Below, in pieces: positions 38,494 to 47,692 of a stretch of DNA of 64,000 nt (position 1 is its first letter; each line of letters starts with the position of its first letter). The DNA is taken from the NCBI RefSeq assembly GCF_041080625.1, contig NZ_CP163518.1, positions 10,409,501 through 10,473,500 of the forward strand, given 5' to 3'. A program made the position numbers and the translations under genes. This DNA is from Streptomyces sp. CG1 (GTDB lineage Bacteria; Actinomycetota; Actinomycetes; Streptomycetales; Streptomycetaceae). The notes beneath the pieces are model-generated. The model saw only the letters and a program-made list of their open reading frames with translations. It was not told the DNA's origin and did no database searches.

Positions 38494-39885
38494 TCAGCTT
38501 GCGGCGGGGACGGGGTCGCGGGTTGGTGCGGGCGTCGGATCAGGCTCGGCTGTCTCCGCAGAAGGAGCGGGGGCAGGGGCGTAGGGAATGTCGCCGCGCA
38601 GGACGGCCCTGGCGCGGTCCTCGTCGAGCTCGCCCTCCCAGCGGGCGACGGCCAGGGTGGCGACGCCGTTGCCGACCAGGCTGGTCAGGGCGCGGGCTTC
38701 GGACATGAACCGGTCGACGCCGAAGATCAGCGCGAGGGCGGCGACGGGGACGTGTGGGACGGCGCTGAGGGTGGCGGCCAGGGCGATGAAGCCGGAGCCG
38801 GTGACGCCTGCGGCGCCCTTGGAGGTGAGCAGCATGACGGCGAGCATGGCCAGCTGCTGGGTGAGGCTGAGGTGGATGCCGAGGGCCTGGGCGAGGAAGA
38901 CCGAGCCCATGGTCAGGTAGATGGCGGTGCCGTCGAGGTTGAAGGAGTACCCGGCGGGCAGCGTGATGCCGACGACCGGTTTCGAGGCGCCGGCGTGCTG
39001 GAGCTTGGCCATCATGCGGGGCAGGACGGGCTCGGTGGAGGAGGTGCCCAGGACGATCAGCAGTTCTTCTTTGATGTAGCGCAGGAAGGGCAGCAGTCGC
39101 AGTCCGTTCAGGCGCATCACGGTCCCGAGGACGACCAGGACGAAGAGGAGGGCGGTCAGCCAGAACGATCCGACCAGCAGGGCCAGGTGGCGCAGGGTGC
39201 CCATGCCGTAGTGGCCGATGGTGAAGGCCATCGAGCCGAACGCGCCGATGGGGGCGAGCCGCATGATCCAGCGGATGAGCGTGAACAGGACCGTGGAGAA
39301 CTTCTCGACGCCCCGGGCGATGTTCAGGCCGGCCTCTCCGCTGGCGTGCAGGCCGAAGCCGAACAGCACCGACACCAGCAGCACGGGCAGGATCTCGTTG
39401 CCGGTCAGGGCGCTGATCAGGGTGGCCGGGATGGTGGCGAGGAGGAAGGCGGCGAAGCCATCGTGGGCTGTGGTCGCCTCCGGCGGCAGGGCCTTGGTGG
39501 ACAGGGTCGAGAGGTCGATGTGCAGACCGCTGCCCGGCTTGACGACGTTGACAACGACCAGGCCGATCACCATGGCCACGGTGGTCAGCACCTCGAAGTA
39601 GACCAGAGCCTTCAGGCTCACGCGGCCGACCGCGCGGGCGTTGCCCATGGAGGCGATGCCGTGGACGACCGTGCAGAAGATGATCGGTGCGATGAACATC
39701 TTCACCAGCGCGATGAAGCCGTCGCCGAGCGGTTTGAGATCAGCGCCGGCGGACGGCCACAGCCCGCCCACGGCGGCGCCGAGGAGGACGGCGATCAGGC
39801 ACTGGACGTACAGGTGGGACAGCATCCGGCGGATGCGGCCCGGTGGTGCGGTGACGGTACCCGGGGCGGCGTCGTTGCGGCTCAT
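38494..39885 (-). CDS. dctA: C4-dicarboxylate:cation symporter, DctA type
   Basis: A 463-residue member of the glutamate/dicarboxylate transporter family that takes up succinate, fumarate, malate or related acids with Na+ or H+. Hallmarks are the first helical hairpin loop IVLGTSSTEPVLPRMM, the unwound helix GYSFNLDGTAIYLTMG, and the second hairpin TSKGAAGVTGSGFIALA. The C-terminal tail is Pro/Ala-rich. The start overlaps the stop of the PrpF gene (ATGA), so they form an operon and are translationally coupled. Context suggests that the substrate may be a tricarboxylate-like or methyl-branched acid which PrpF isomerises. Confidence 0.94.
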   Translation of the reverse strand: MSRNDAAPGTVTAPPGRIRRMLSHLYVQCLIAVLLGAAVGGLWPSAGADLKPLGDGFIALVKMFIAPIIFCTVVHGIASMGNARAVGRVSLKALVYFEVLTTVAMVIGLVVVNVVKPGSGLHIDLSTLSTKALPPEATTAHDGFAAFLLATIPATLISALTGNEILPVLLVSVLFGFGLHASGEAGLNIARGVEKFSTVLFTLIRWIMRLAPIGAFGSMAFTIGHYGMGTLRHLALLVGSFWLTALLFVLVVLGTVMRLNGLRLLPFLRYIKEELLIVLGTSSTEPVLPRMMAKLQHAGASKPVVGITLPAGYSFNLDGTAIYLTMGSVFLAQALGIHLSLTQQLAMLAVMLLTSKGAAGVTGSGFIALAATLSAVPHVPVAALALIFGVDRFMSEARALTSLVGNGVATLAVARWEGELDEDRARAVLRGDIPYAPAPAPSAETAEPDPTPAPTRDPVPAAS

Positions 39886-41036
39886 GCGGGGCGTCCTTCC
39901 AGGACGGGAACGAGGAGTTCGGCTCGGGCGATACGCCGGGCGGCGCGGTGCAGCAGCACCGTGGGGGACGCGCCGTCCGGTGCGGGGACGGCTTGGGTGG
40001 TGACCACGCCGGCGGGGGTGCCCAGGCGCAGCGTGCCGTCGGCGGTCTGCCGGGCGACGCGGTGGGCGAGGGTGCCAGGGGTGGCGGCGGCCGTGGCCAG
40101 GGCCACGGCGGAGGTCAGGCCGATCGCCGGGTGCGGGGCGTGCATGGAGACCATGCGCACGGCCAGGTCGTACTCGTCCTGGTTGACGAGTATGCCCTGT
40201 GTGGTGCGATAGGGGGCGGGTCGGGCTACGATGCCCGCTTTCGGCACCGCGTGGCTCACTGGATCGCCCTCGCGGGCCAGGCCCATGGCCAGGGCTGCCT
40301 GGCGGCGCAGCAGCGTCAGCGCGGGCACTGCGGTGGCGAACGCGGTGAGGGATTCCGTGCCGTCGAGGCCGAACGCCTTGGCCTCGAACAAAGCGGCCGG
40401 AGCGCCGGCGTCCACCAGGGATGCCTCGACAAGGCCGTCCGGGCCGGTCAGCTCGTCCAGCGACCGGCCGGTCGGCAGTGCGCGGCCGGTGGTCGAGCCC
40501 GCCGGGTCCTGAAACCCGAGCAGGACCGGCACGCCCCGTGCCGAGGTACCCGGCACCACGGCCGTGCCCTCCTCCGGAGCCACGCCTACGGGGGTGGGGA
40601 TCGTGCCGGTGAGGCGGGCCCCGGTGTTGACGTTGAGCATGCGGACGGTGGTGGTGTCCGACGCGATCGGCACGAGATCGTGGTGGACGGCGTACAGGGC
40701 CACGGCGGTGGCGCAGTTGCCGCAGTTGCTGGCCCACTCCACGCGCTCGTCGCCTATACCGACCTGCGCGAAGGCGTACTCGATGTCCACACCGGGCTGG
40801 GTCGACGCCTGTACGACGGCGGCCTTGGAGGTGGTGGAGGAGGCGCCGCCCACGCCGTCGATCTGGCGGGGGTCGGCGGCGTTGAAGGCGGCGAGCAGGA
40901 GGGTATCGATGTCCACGCCCGTGGCGGCCACGTCGCGGTGGTCGAAGATCCAGCACTTGCTGGTTCCTCCGCGGATCATCTCGCCCTGCAGACGCAGCAC
41001 AACCGACTCCTCACAGCCAGGGAAGGGGAAGTCCAC
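39882..41036 (-). CDS. PrpF-family aconitate/oxalomesaconate isomerase-like protein
   Basis: A 384-residue protein of the PrpF family (two-domain diaminopimelate-epimerase fold). Members move a double bond or a proton in 2-methylaconitate, trans-aconitate or oxalomesaconate. Visible marks are GEMIRGGTSKCWIFD, IDGVGGASSTTSKAAVV, WASNCGNCATAVALYAV (with the conserved Cys pair) and VGVAPEEGTAVV. The gene lies upstream of dctA in one operon and faces a LysR regulator 111 bases away, a layout seen for catabolism of unusual tricarboxylic acids. Start could be the GTG at about 41003 rather than 41036. Confidence 0.9.
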   Translation of the reverse strand: MDFPFPGCEESVVLRLQGEMIRGGTSKCWIFDHRDVAATGVDIDTLLLAAFNAADPRQIDGVGGASSTTSKAAVVQASTQPGVDIEYAFAQVGIGDERVEWASNCGNCATAVALYAVHHDLVPIASDTTTVRMLNVNTGARLTGTIPTPVGVAPEEGTAVVPGTSARGVPVLLGFQDPAGSTTGRALPTGRSLDELTGPDGLVEASLVDAGAPAALFEAKAFGLDGTESLTAFATAVPALTLLRRQAALAMGLAREGDPVSHAVPKAGIVARPAPYRTTQGILVNQDEYDLAVRMVSMHAPHPAIGLTSAVALATAAATPGTLAHRVARQTADGTLRLGTPAGVVTTQAVPAPDGASPTVLLHRAARRIARAELLVPVLEGRPA

Positions 41037-41146
41037 CGACGGTCTCGCCGTGCGTGGTGTCCTCCACGGTGGGTTACGGCAGCGTGAAGTACAATCTCGG
41101 AAATCTGCATGGCTATTAAGGTGAAGTGAACGCTGGAGGGGGTGGC

Positions 41147-42052
41147 ATGCTCGACGTCCGGCGCATCCTGCTGTTCACGGAGGTCGCCCGGCGCGGCTCG
41201 GTGACCGCGACAGCCCGCGCCCTCAACTACACCCCGTCAGCGGTATCGCAGCAGATCAGCCGCCTGGAAACGGAGGCAGGACAGCCCCTGCTGGAACGCC
41301 ACGCCCGGGGCGTCACCCTCACCGACGCCGGACGGGCGCTGGCCGAACGAGGGCAACGGATCGAACGCGAACTGCAGGCCGCGGAAAACGAACTCGCCGA
41401 CCACGCCGGCCTGCGCGCGGGCACACTGCGCATCGGCACCTTCCCCACCGTCGGCGCCTCGCTCCTCCCACAGGCCGTGATCGCCTTCCGCGACGCCCAC
41501 CCCGACGTACGGCTGACCGTCCGCAGCGCGCGCATCGCCGGACTCTGGACGATGCTGGAGAACCGGGAGATCGAGATGTCGCTGATGTGGGACTACGACT
41601 GGAGTCGAATCGACCGGGAGGACATCGTCGTCACCCCACTCCTCGACGACCCTCCGGCCCTTCTCGTCAGCGACCACCATCCACTCGCCGGCCGCGACGC
41701 CGCCACACTCGCCGACTTCGCAGACGATCCCTGGATCACCCGCGCCGACCGTCACCCGGTGGCCGAAGCCCTCGTCCGCGGCTGCCGCGCCGCCGGTTTC
41801 GACCCCCACATCGCCTACGAGGCCCACGACTACCAGGAGGCCCAGGCCATGGTCGCCGCCGGCATCGGCGTCGCCCTCGCCCCCACCCTGGCCCTGGAGG
41901 GCATCCGACCCGGCGTGAACGTCCTGCCCCTCCAGCCGCCGGCCCCCGTCCGCCGCATCCTCCTCGTTCGCATGGCCGACCACTCACTCACCCCCGCCGC
42001 CCTGACCTTCGCCGGACTCCTCCACGACACCGCCGCGGCCCGAACCCTCTGA
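41147..42052 (+). CDS. LysR-family transcriptional regulator
   Basis: A 301-residue regulator. The N-terminal winged helix is MLDVRRILLFTEVARRGSVT followed by ATARALNYTPSAVSQQISRL, and the ligand-binding domain (residues 90-295) starts GTLRIGTFPTVGASLLPQAV. It probably senses the acid handled by the divergent PrpF-DctA operon and activates it. GGAGGGGG precedes the ATG at 41147. The 110-base intergenic region, including an AT-rich core near 41090-41120, should hold its binding site, though I could not pick an unambiguous T-N11-A box. Confidence 0.94.
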   Translation: MLDVRRILLFTEVARRGSVTATARALNYTPSAVSQQISRLETEAGQPLLERHARGVTLTDAGRALAERGQRIERELQAAENELADHAGLRAGTLRIGTFPTVGASLLPQAVIAFRDAHPDVRLTVRSARIAGLWTMLENREIEMSLMWDYDWSRIDREDIVVTPLLDDPPALLVSDHHPLAGRDAATLADFADDPWITRADRHPVAEALVRGCRAAGFDPHIAYEAHDYQEAQAMVAAGIGVALAPTLALEGIRPGVNVLPLQPPAPVRRILLVRMADHSLTPAALTFAGLLHDTAAARTL

Positions 42053-42369
42053 CACCGAACCACGCCCACCAGTCATGGAACCGTCGCACTCACCGCGGGG
42101 AACCCAGGCCCCCGCACTTCGGTGTTGGACGTGGGCAACGGGCGGCGCCAAGCAACCCTGGCCATGCGTTGGATTCGTGATCCAGAAGGAGCACGGGATC
42201 CGCGGTGAGCGTGGCGAGCGTCGGCTCCGGAAGAGACCAGGCCGAGGGCATGATCAATGTCTTCCACTGCGAGGTGGGGGCAGTGCGCCCGGTCAGCGGA
42301 TCCGGGGCGCGCCTTGTCCAGATGCGCGGCGTGCACGTACGTGACGGCGATGTTGGGGTGGCTCACCTG

Positions 42370-43027
42370 AAGAACTGACGCATCCTCACCAAGCTCCGCC
42401 TGCATGTCAGGTTGGCGTCCTCGATGCTTCGGCCGAGGAACCGGTACCCGAAGGCGAACATCGCCGAGTCGCGCCAGCCGATCGGCCGACCGTCGGCCTC
42501 GGCCTTCTCCATGATCGGGACCAGGTACGGCAGGTGATCGGGAACGCCCGTCGGGTACGCAGGGCACGCTTATTGTTCTGCCGGTAGTTCGCCAAAAGCC
42601 GCAGGTAGAGGCTGTTATCGGGCTTCTTCCCCGGCGGCATGGCTGTCTTGATCAGGGACATGCAATTCTTGATCGTGGAGACCTTGAGGTTCCGCTGCAT
42701 CAGGTGCCGGCTGTAGTCGGTGTACGTGGCTGTGGTGCACGGCACCGCCAGGCGACCGTGCTGCGCGCACCAGTCCTTGAAGGCATTCATCGGGCCCGTC
42801 TCGGTCGAGTCCGTGTCCTGCAGGACCGCGGCGGTCTCGTCGCTGACGTACAGGTCGCGCTCGCTGTACTGCGGGCCGTCGGCCGCGGTCGGGATGTCCT
42901 GACCCGGGTAGAGCACCGTGTTGAAGTCGACGAGCGGGGCCGGCTCGTCGGCGAGCGCCAGGACGCCGAGATCGTCGACGATCTCGGCGTCGACGACGCC
43001 GTCCTCCCCTTGGTCGCGGAGGCTCAT
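42370..43027 (-). pseudogene. Tyrosine recombinase (integrase) with frameshifts, N-terminal and core-start part
   Basis: From the ATG at 43027 the frame reads [20 protein letters not shown] then a linker and a SAM-like core-binding domain: AFKDWCAQHGRLAVPCTTAT, YSRHLMQRNLKVSTIKNCMS, and LLANYRQNNKRALRTR. At about 42560 one C is missing and the continuation AFPITLPYLVPIMEKAEADG and WRDSAMFAFGYRFLGRSIED moves to the next frame. A second shift follows, and the catalytic HxxR and Tyr are not found downstream. It is the remains of an integrative element; no att sites were seen. Confidence 0.72.
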
Positions 43028-43359
43028 CGGTCCAGCCACTTCCAGCAGTCGGGGGTGCAGTCCTCGGGCATGTGCCACGACGTGGGTTGGCCGGCCAGGA
43101 GGGTGCCTGGGTCGTAGTGCGCACCGCGGGCCTCGAGTTCGGCCACCCCTGGCGACTGCCAGAAGTGGACGCCGCCGTGTCCCTCGGCCGCGGCCCATCC
43201 CTTCGGGACCCGCTTCGCGCAGGGTGCCCGTTGTCGCTCGGCACGGGGCACGGCTGGCGCCGTCCGAGATCGGCTCGGGGTACTCGGGGTGCGTCTTCCA
43301 CTGGGACGCCTGATTCCTGAGCCCCCAGAGGCAGTCTTCTCGGTCTGCTGGTGGCACAC
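43024..43359 (-). CDS. Possible small protein upstream of the integrase
   Basis: The last 60 residues, GWAAAEGHGGVHFWQSPGVA then ARGAHYDPGTLLAGQPTSWH and EDCTPDCWKWLDR, look like real protein, with a CTPDC Cys pair. The stop overlaps the integrase ATG (ATGA), a sign of a true gene pair. The upstream half of the frame is low-complexity, so the true start is probably lost or in another frame. Function unknown. Confidence 0.38.
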   Translation of the reverse strand: MCHQQTEKTASGGSGIRRPSGRRTPSTPSRSRTAPAVPRAERQRAPCAKRVPKGWAAAEGHGGVHFWQSPGVAELEARGAHYDPGTLLAGQPTSWHMPEDCTPDCWKWLDR

Positions 43360-43837
43360 CCGTCCGCGCGGCTTTGACCAGGGCGGATGGGGAGTCGAAA
43401 GTCCAGTGTCGGAGTCACCGGTCCGCGTGTGGTCCGGATCTTGGGCGTGGGTCGGTCAGGGCCGGCCTGCGGCCACTCATACGGACGCCGGAACTGACGT
43501 GTGCCGAGGGGCGGAGCCGATGCGGCATCCTCTATGAGCCGGTGACGTTCGTGGTGTGGTTGTCCACTACGTGGCGCGGACTTGCGATGATGTCGCTGAA
43601 ACCCTAGCTGACCTGCGTAGATAAGTCTTTCAGCGTGTTTCAGGTTCGCGCCGCGTTACGCGTCCGATGCTCCCCGCGCGCTCCCCGACGGCGCGGATAC
43701 TCCGTTGTCCAGGGCCGAGGGTCACCCTCTTGTCTCTGTGCGGCGTCGCTCCACGACCCGGCACGGGCTGGGCGAGTTCGGCTCGGTGTCGGGGCTGCCG
43801 TGGGGCGCCTGGTGGGACGGCAGTCTCCCGGGGCCGG
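43360..43837. other. Gap with no supported gene
   Basis: No coding sequence, tRNA or terminal repeat was recognised. Short AT-rich patch at 43600-43640. Confidence 0.35.
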
Positions 43838-44257
43838 TCATGCCGAGCACCGGAGGCAGGCGCGGACTTCCCGGCCGCTGCGCGTCTGGCGGATCTCGGT
43901 CGACTGCGCGAGATACGTGACGATGCCGGTGCCACGGCCGTGTTCGTCCGGTGCGATGTCCTGCGAACCGTGCTCCACCGTGGTTCCCGAGTCGCTGACC
44001 ACGATGTACAGGGCGCCGTGGTCCAGGACGAGTACCAACGTCATGCACTCACGGCCGTACTGGGCGGCGTTGGCGGTGAGTTCGTCGACGATGAGAACGG
44101 CGGAGTCACGCTCGCTCTGGGGAACGCTCCAGCACTCCAGCAGATCCGCCGTGAAGTGACGCGCGGCGGACACATGCGCCTCCCGCGCGGGCAGGGTCAG
44201 CGTCGCCCGATGGGAGCAGGGCCTTGAGCGGAGGCGCTCGGAATCGGTCACAAACAT
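43838..44257 (-). CDS. Stand-alone anti-sigma-type ATP-binding protein
   Basis: A 139-residue HATPase of the RsbW/SpoIIAB class as multiplied in Streptomyces. The N-box is ERDSAVLIVDELTANAAQYG, and the G1/G2 region VVSDSGTT...DEHGRGTGIVTYL is intact. It may bind sigma factors or STAS proteins and phosphorylate the latter; the STAS protein at 34378, lacking the phosphorylatable Ser, is an unlikely substrate. It is monocistronic, with a start at 44257 and an in-frame leader before the domain. The partner cannot be told from position. Confidence 0.88.
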   Translation of the reverse strand: MFVTDSERLRSRPCSHRATLTLPAREAHVSAARHFTADLLECWSVPQSERDSAVLIVDELTANAAQYGRECMTLVLVLDHGALYIVVSDSGTTVEHGSQDIAPDEHGRGTGIVTYLAQSTEIRQTRSGREVRACLRCSA

Positions 44258-44437
44258 GGTCTTCTGGCTCTTCTGTGCGGGTGTGGAGGCTGGAACAAGG
44301 TGAGGACCGCCAAGAACGTGGAGGCGGCTCCTGCGCCGGAACCTGCATGTGAGCGCTCATCCGGTAATACGCACCGCGAGTGGCATACGGTTCGAGCCAT
44401 ACACACCTTTTCCGGAGTTTTCGGCATTCAGCTGATC

Positions 44438-45229
44438 TCACGCCTGGATCGTGACCAGCCTCTGGCCGTTCCCGGCGATGATCTCGAAGTGGTCAATGGC
44501 TCCCGGAGCCATGGGGACCGCCCCTGCGATCTTCGTTCCCGGCGGGTACTCGCCGGCCCGCCAGGTAGCGGCGTCCGCCCTGGTCCCGCCGGGCCCGATG
44601 GCCTGCAATCGGCAGATCACGCCGGCCGGCGCACCATGGGCCGAGACCTGCACGACGCTGCCCCAGGCCGAGGGGAAGACCTTTACCGAGGCGATGACGC
44701 CGGTGGTGGAATCGTTTCCGGAGAAGGTGCGCGACGGAGTCGGCGCTGCAGGTCCGGGCTGCTTGCCCTCACTTGTCACGGATGTGCCGGCGACCAGCCA
44801 GGTGCCGCCGACTGCCGCCGCCGCGACCAGCATCAGGGAAGCGGCCGCGCCTGCCAGTTGCAACCGCCAGGTCCTGCGGCGCCTGGCCGCGGCCTGCTGG
44901 AGCACCCTGTCGATCAGCCCTGCCTCGGGGGCCTGAGGTGCCGCGGACATGCTGGGCGGTGCCTGCGCTGCTCCCTGTGCGCTCTCAGCTGCCCGCCGCA
45001 CCAGGCGGTCGGCCGGGTCCTCGTTACCGGCGGGTACGGTCTGGCCTGCCGCTTCGGCCGCTGAGACCATCGCGAGCAGCGCCGGCAGACCGGCCAGCTG
45101 CTCGTGCTCCGCCCGGCATGCGTCGCAGGTCGCCAGGTGGACGCGCACCTGTTCCATTTCGGCCGGGGACAGCGCGCCCAGGACGTACCCTCCCAGCGCC
45201 ATCCGCACGGCGTCGTGGTCCGTGTTCAT
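44438..45229 (-). CDS. RskA-type membrane anti-sigma factor
   Basis: A 263-residue protein. The cytosolic N-terminus has a zinc-binding anti-sigma domain with HLATCDACRAEHEQL (H-x3-C-x2-C). A single membrane helix lies near residues 120-145 (LQLAGAAASLMLVAAAAVGG), and the extracellular C-terminal RskA domain includes SGNDSTTGVIASVKVFPS and GTKIAGAVPMAPGAIDHFEI. It follows the sigma gene by 25 bases on the same strand and should hold that sigma factor inactive at the membrane until it is cut by proteases. A site-2 protease is encoded at 1697 but any link is only speculative. Confidence 0.92.
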   Translation of the reverse strand: MNTDHDAVRMALGGYVLGALSPAEMEQVRVHLATCDACRAEHEQLAGLPALLAMVSAAEAAGQTVPAGNEDPADRLVRRAAESAQGAAQAPPSMSAAPQAPEAGLIDRVLQQAAARRRRTWRLQLAGAAASLMLVAAAAVGGTWLVAGTSVTSEGKQPGPAAPTPSRTFSGNDSTTGVIASVKVFPSAWGSVVQVSAHGAPAGVICRLQAIGPGGTRADAATWRAGEYPPGTKIAGAVPMAPGAIDHFEIIAGNGQRLVTIQA

Positions 45230-45254
45230 GGCCGGCACCTCCTCCGCGCCTCGG

Positions 45255-45857
45255 TCATGGCTCGATGCCTCGTTCCTGCAGTGCAAGCCGGAGGGCATGC
45301 AGGGCGTAGTACGTTCGCGACTTGACTGTGCCGAGCGGGATGCCCAGCACGCCCGCGGCCTCCGCCATGGTCCGGCCCCGGTAGTACGTCTCGACCAGTA
45401 CCGCGCGGTGGTCCGGGGACAGAGTCCGGATGGCATCGGCCACCGCCCAGCTCTGCAGTGCCTGCTCGATCTGGTCCTCGCCCACGGTCTGCTCGGTGGC
45501 CCGCTCCAGGGCATCGCCGCCGGTCTCCGCCGGCCGGGCCCGCCGGGCCCGGTGGGCGTCGATGACCACATGCCGGGCGACCGTGAACAGCCAGGCCCGG
45601 GCAGGACCGCGTTGGGGTTCGAACGCGGTGGGGTGCTGCCATGCCCGCAGCAGCGTCTCCTGTACGACATCCTCGGCCCACTGCCGGTCTCCTGACGTCA
45701 GGCGCAGCGCGTAGTGGAACAGCGGACCCGCGTGCTCGGCATACAGAGCGCGGATCAGTTCTTCGTCCGTGGCCGAAATGGCCCCTTCACCAGAGACACG
45801 GCGCGCGGAGCGATCCGTATCAGCTGTTTGACCACGTTTACGGGCACTCCATGGCAT
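45255..45857 (-). CDS. ECF RNA polymerase sigma factor
   Basis: A sigma factor with region 2 (LIRALYAEHAGPLFHYALRL, then DRQWAEDVVQETLLRAWQH) and region 4 (LSPDHRAVLVETYYRGRTMA followed by VLGIPLGTVKSRTYYALHAL). It pairs with the adjacent RskA and belongs to the SigK/SigL-like ECF group. The start is uncertain between ATG at 45857, used here (200 residues), and GTG at 45799, which begins 4-5 residues before the conserved domain. The divergent cupredoxin-phosphoesterase operon is its most likely target. Confidence 0.92.
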   Translation of the reverse strand: MPWSARKRGQTADTDRSARRVSGEGAISATDEELIRALYAEHAGPLFHYALRLTSGDRQWAEDVVQETLLRAWQHPTAFEPQRGPARAWLFTVARHVVIDAHRARRARPAETGGDALERATEQTVGEDQIEQALQSWAVADAIRTLSPDHRAVLVETYYRGRTMAEAAGVLGIPLGTVKSRTYYALHALRLALQERGIEP

Positions 45858-46166
45858 AAGTCGATCATTGCGCAGATATGTTCTTTTGTCGTGCTGCGTG
45901 CCAGGTGATGTCTGTGGCGAATGGGCCGATCTGCGGAGCTCGCCGAGAAAGCCGAATAAAAGGCGTAGATCGATCGAACCGGGCGGTTCTGTCGTCCGTG
46001 AAGCCAGACAAGAGCCGAGACGCACGGCAACGCAAATCTTCGAGCAGTGTCGCTGTACTGCCGCCGCAACACGCCCCGCTCGCCGGGTCTGTTGAGGGAC
46101 GCGCGGCCGTCGCACGCGCTCGGCCACCACCTTCCCCCTCGTCCTGACCGGTGAGGAACGAACACC
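45858..46166. promoter_or_regulatory. Divergent control region between ECF sigma and cupredoxin genes
   Basis: This 309-base region has no supported gene and must carry promoters in both directions. I see a GAACC-N-type -35-like sequence near 45976 (CGAACCGGG) with a GTC-containing element about 15 bases later (CTGTCGTC at 45988), a spacing that would suit an ECF promoter for the cupredoxin operon. A matching element toward the sigma gene was not found. Confidence 0.35.
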
Positions 46167-46706
46167 ATGTACCCGAATTTTGGTCATACCGGCCGGCGAT
46201 CACGCGTCGCGGCCGGGCTCACAGTCGTGACGGCAGCCGCCCTGGGCTTCCTGAGCGCGTGCGGCCAGTCCCCACACTCCACCGCGGCCGGTGACATCAC
46301 CCCCGGTCCTGGTCAGCGTCAGGTGGCCGGGATGCCCGGTGCCTCCGAGCCGGGACAAGCGGCGAGCACCGCGCCCGGCGTCTCGCCGATGCCCGGCGTG
46401 AGCATGCCCGTGAACTCGCCGAAGACGGGCACGGCTGATGCGCCGGTGACCGGAGACGCCGTGACGATCAAGAACTTCGCGTTCTCCCCGACCACACTGA
46501 CGGTCAAAGCCGGCACGACGGTGACGTGGACCAACCAGGACACCGACGCCCACACCGTCACCAGCGCCGGATCGGGCGGACCCCTGCACTCGCCCGCTCT
46601 GGCCACCCACGCCACCTACAGCTACCGGTTCACCAAGCCGGGCACCTACTCCTATCTCTGCACCATCCATCCCTTCATGACAGCCAAGGTGGAGGTGACC
46701 CGATGA
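46167..46706 (+). CDS. Cupredoxin-domain lipoprotein
   Basis: A 179-residue exported copper protein. The signal peptide is followed by a lipobox-like LSAC at about residue 31, then a Pro/Gly/Ser-rich linker with repeated PGVS and MPG units. The C-terminal 90 residues form a plastocyanin-type domain: VTIKNFAFSPTTLTVKAGTT, WTNQDTDAHTVTS with the first His ligand, and TYSYLCTIHPFM with Cys, His and Met ligands. It probably accepts electrons or stores copper outside the cell. Its stop overlaps the start of the phosphoesterase gene (ATGA), and the operon faces an ECF sigma/RskA pair. Confidence 0.93.
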   Translation: MYPNFGHTGRRSRVAAGLTVVTAAALGFLSACGQSPHSTAAGDITPGPGQRQVAGMPGASEPGQAASTAPGVSPMPGVSMPVNSPKTGTADAPVTGDAVTIKNFAFSPTTLTVKAGTTVTWTNQDTDAHTVTSAGSGGPLHSPALATHATYSYRFTKPGTYSYLCTIHPFMTAKVEVTR

Positions 46707-47692
46707 CCGGGTACCGTGACGTTCAGGATCCAGTCCCGGGCGGCGCCGCCGACCAGCCCGCCGGGGAACACGGTATGACGCGACGTCAACTCATCCGCCA
46801 TGCAGGATGGTTCGGCGGGGCCGTCGTGCTGACCGTGGCCGGCGGAGAGGTGATCAGCCACATCGCCGGCTCCCGGGGCACCGGCGCCGAGGCCGCCGCA
46901 GTAACCAGCGGCGCGCTGCGGTTCGTGCAGGTCTCCGACAGCCACATAGGCTTCCATGGGCCGGCGAACATGGACGTGGTCGGCTCATTCACCGAGGCGA
47001 TCGACCAGGTCAACATGCTCGGCTTCCGGCCCGACTTCGTCATGCACAGCGGCGACCTGACGCATCTCTCCACGACGGACCAGTTCGACCAGGTCAGGCA
47101 GATGATGACGCGGCTGCGCACGGACCGCGTCTTCACCGTGCCCGGTGAACACGACTCCATCGGTGATGCGGGCCGCGCATACCGGCAGATCTTCGGCACC
47201 GGCACGCTCGGCGACGGCTGGTACAGCTTCGACACTCACGGAGTGCACTTCATAGCCCTGGTCAACACTCTGAGCCTGGAAAAGCTGGGCCACCTCGGCA
47301 CCGAGCAGATCGACTTCGTACGCAAGGACCTGGCGGGACTGTCATCGGATACCCCGATCGTGGTCTTCAGCCACATCCCGTTGTTCGCCATGTACCCCCA
47401 GTGGGGCTGGAGCACGAACGACGCGTTGAAGGTGATCGCGCTCCTGCGCCGTTTCTCCTCGGTGACCTGTCTCAACGGACACGTCCACCAGCTGTTCACC
47501 AAGACAGAGGGCAACATCACCTTCCACTCTGCCACCACCACCGCCTACCCATTGCCAAAGCCGGGACGGGCCCACGCTCCCACTCCCCAGGTCGTGCCCG
47601 CCCGGCAGCTCAAGGCGGCGCTGGGCATTCGCACCGTGGGCTACCGCCAGGGCGACCGGCAGCTGGCGATCAAGGACCAGAGGCTGGCATGA
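46703..47692 (+). CDS. Exported metallophosphoesterase
   Basis: A 329-residue enzyme. About 23 residues precede a Tat-like signal, MTRRQLIRHAGWFGGAVVLT. The calcineurin-type core has VSDSHIGF (D-x-H), MHSGDLTH (GDxxH-like), TVPGEHDS where GNHD is usual (Asn to Glu), FSHIPLF and NGHVHQLF (GHxH). The Glu in place of Asn is an unusual change of a metal/phosphate-contact residue. Its role is likely hydrolysis of an extracellular phosphoester. Overlapping start with the cupredoxin gene shows translational coupling. The ATG of another frame at 47689 overlaps its stop, but that third gene is broken after about 25 codons. Confidence 0.92.
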   Translation: MTGYRDVQDPVPGGAADQPAGEHGMTRRQLIRHAGWFGGAVVLTVAGGEVISHIAGSRGTGAEAAAVTSGALRFVQVSDSHIGFHGPANMDVVGSFTEAIDQVNMLGFRPDFVMHSGDLTHLSTTDQFDQVRQMMTRLRTDRVFTVPGEHDSIGDAGRAYRQIFGTGTLGDGWYSFDTHGVHFIALVNTLSLEKLGHLGTEQIDFVRKDLAGLSSDTPIVVFSHIPLFAMYPQWGWSTNDALKVIALLRRFSSVTCLNGHVHQLFTKTEGNITFHSATTTAYPLPKPGRAHAPTPQVVPARQLKAALGIRTVGYRQGDRQLAIKDQRLA

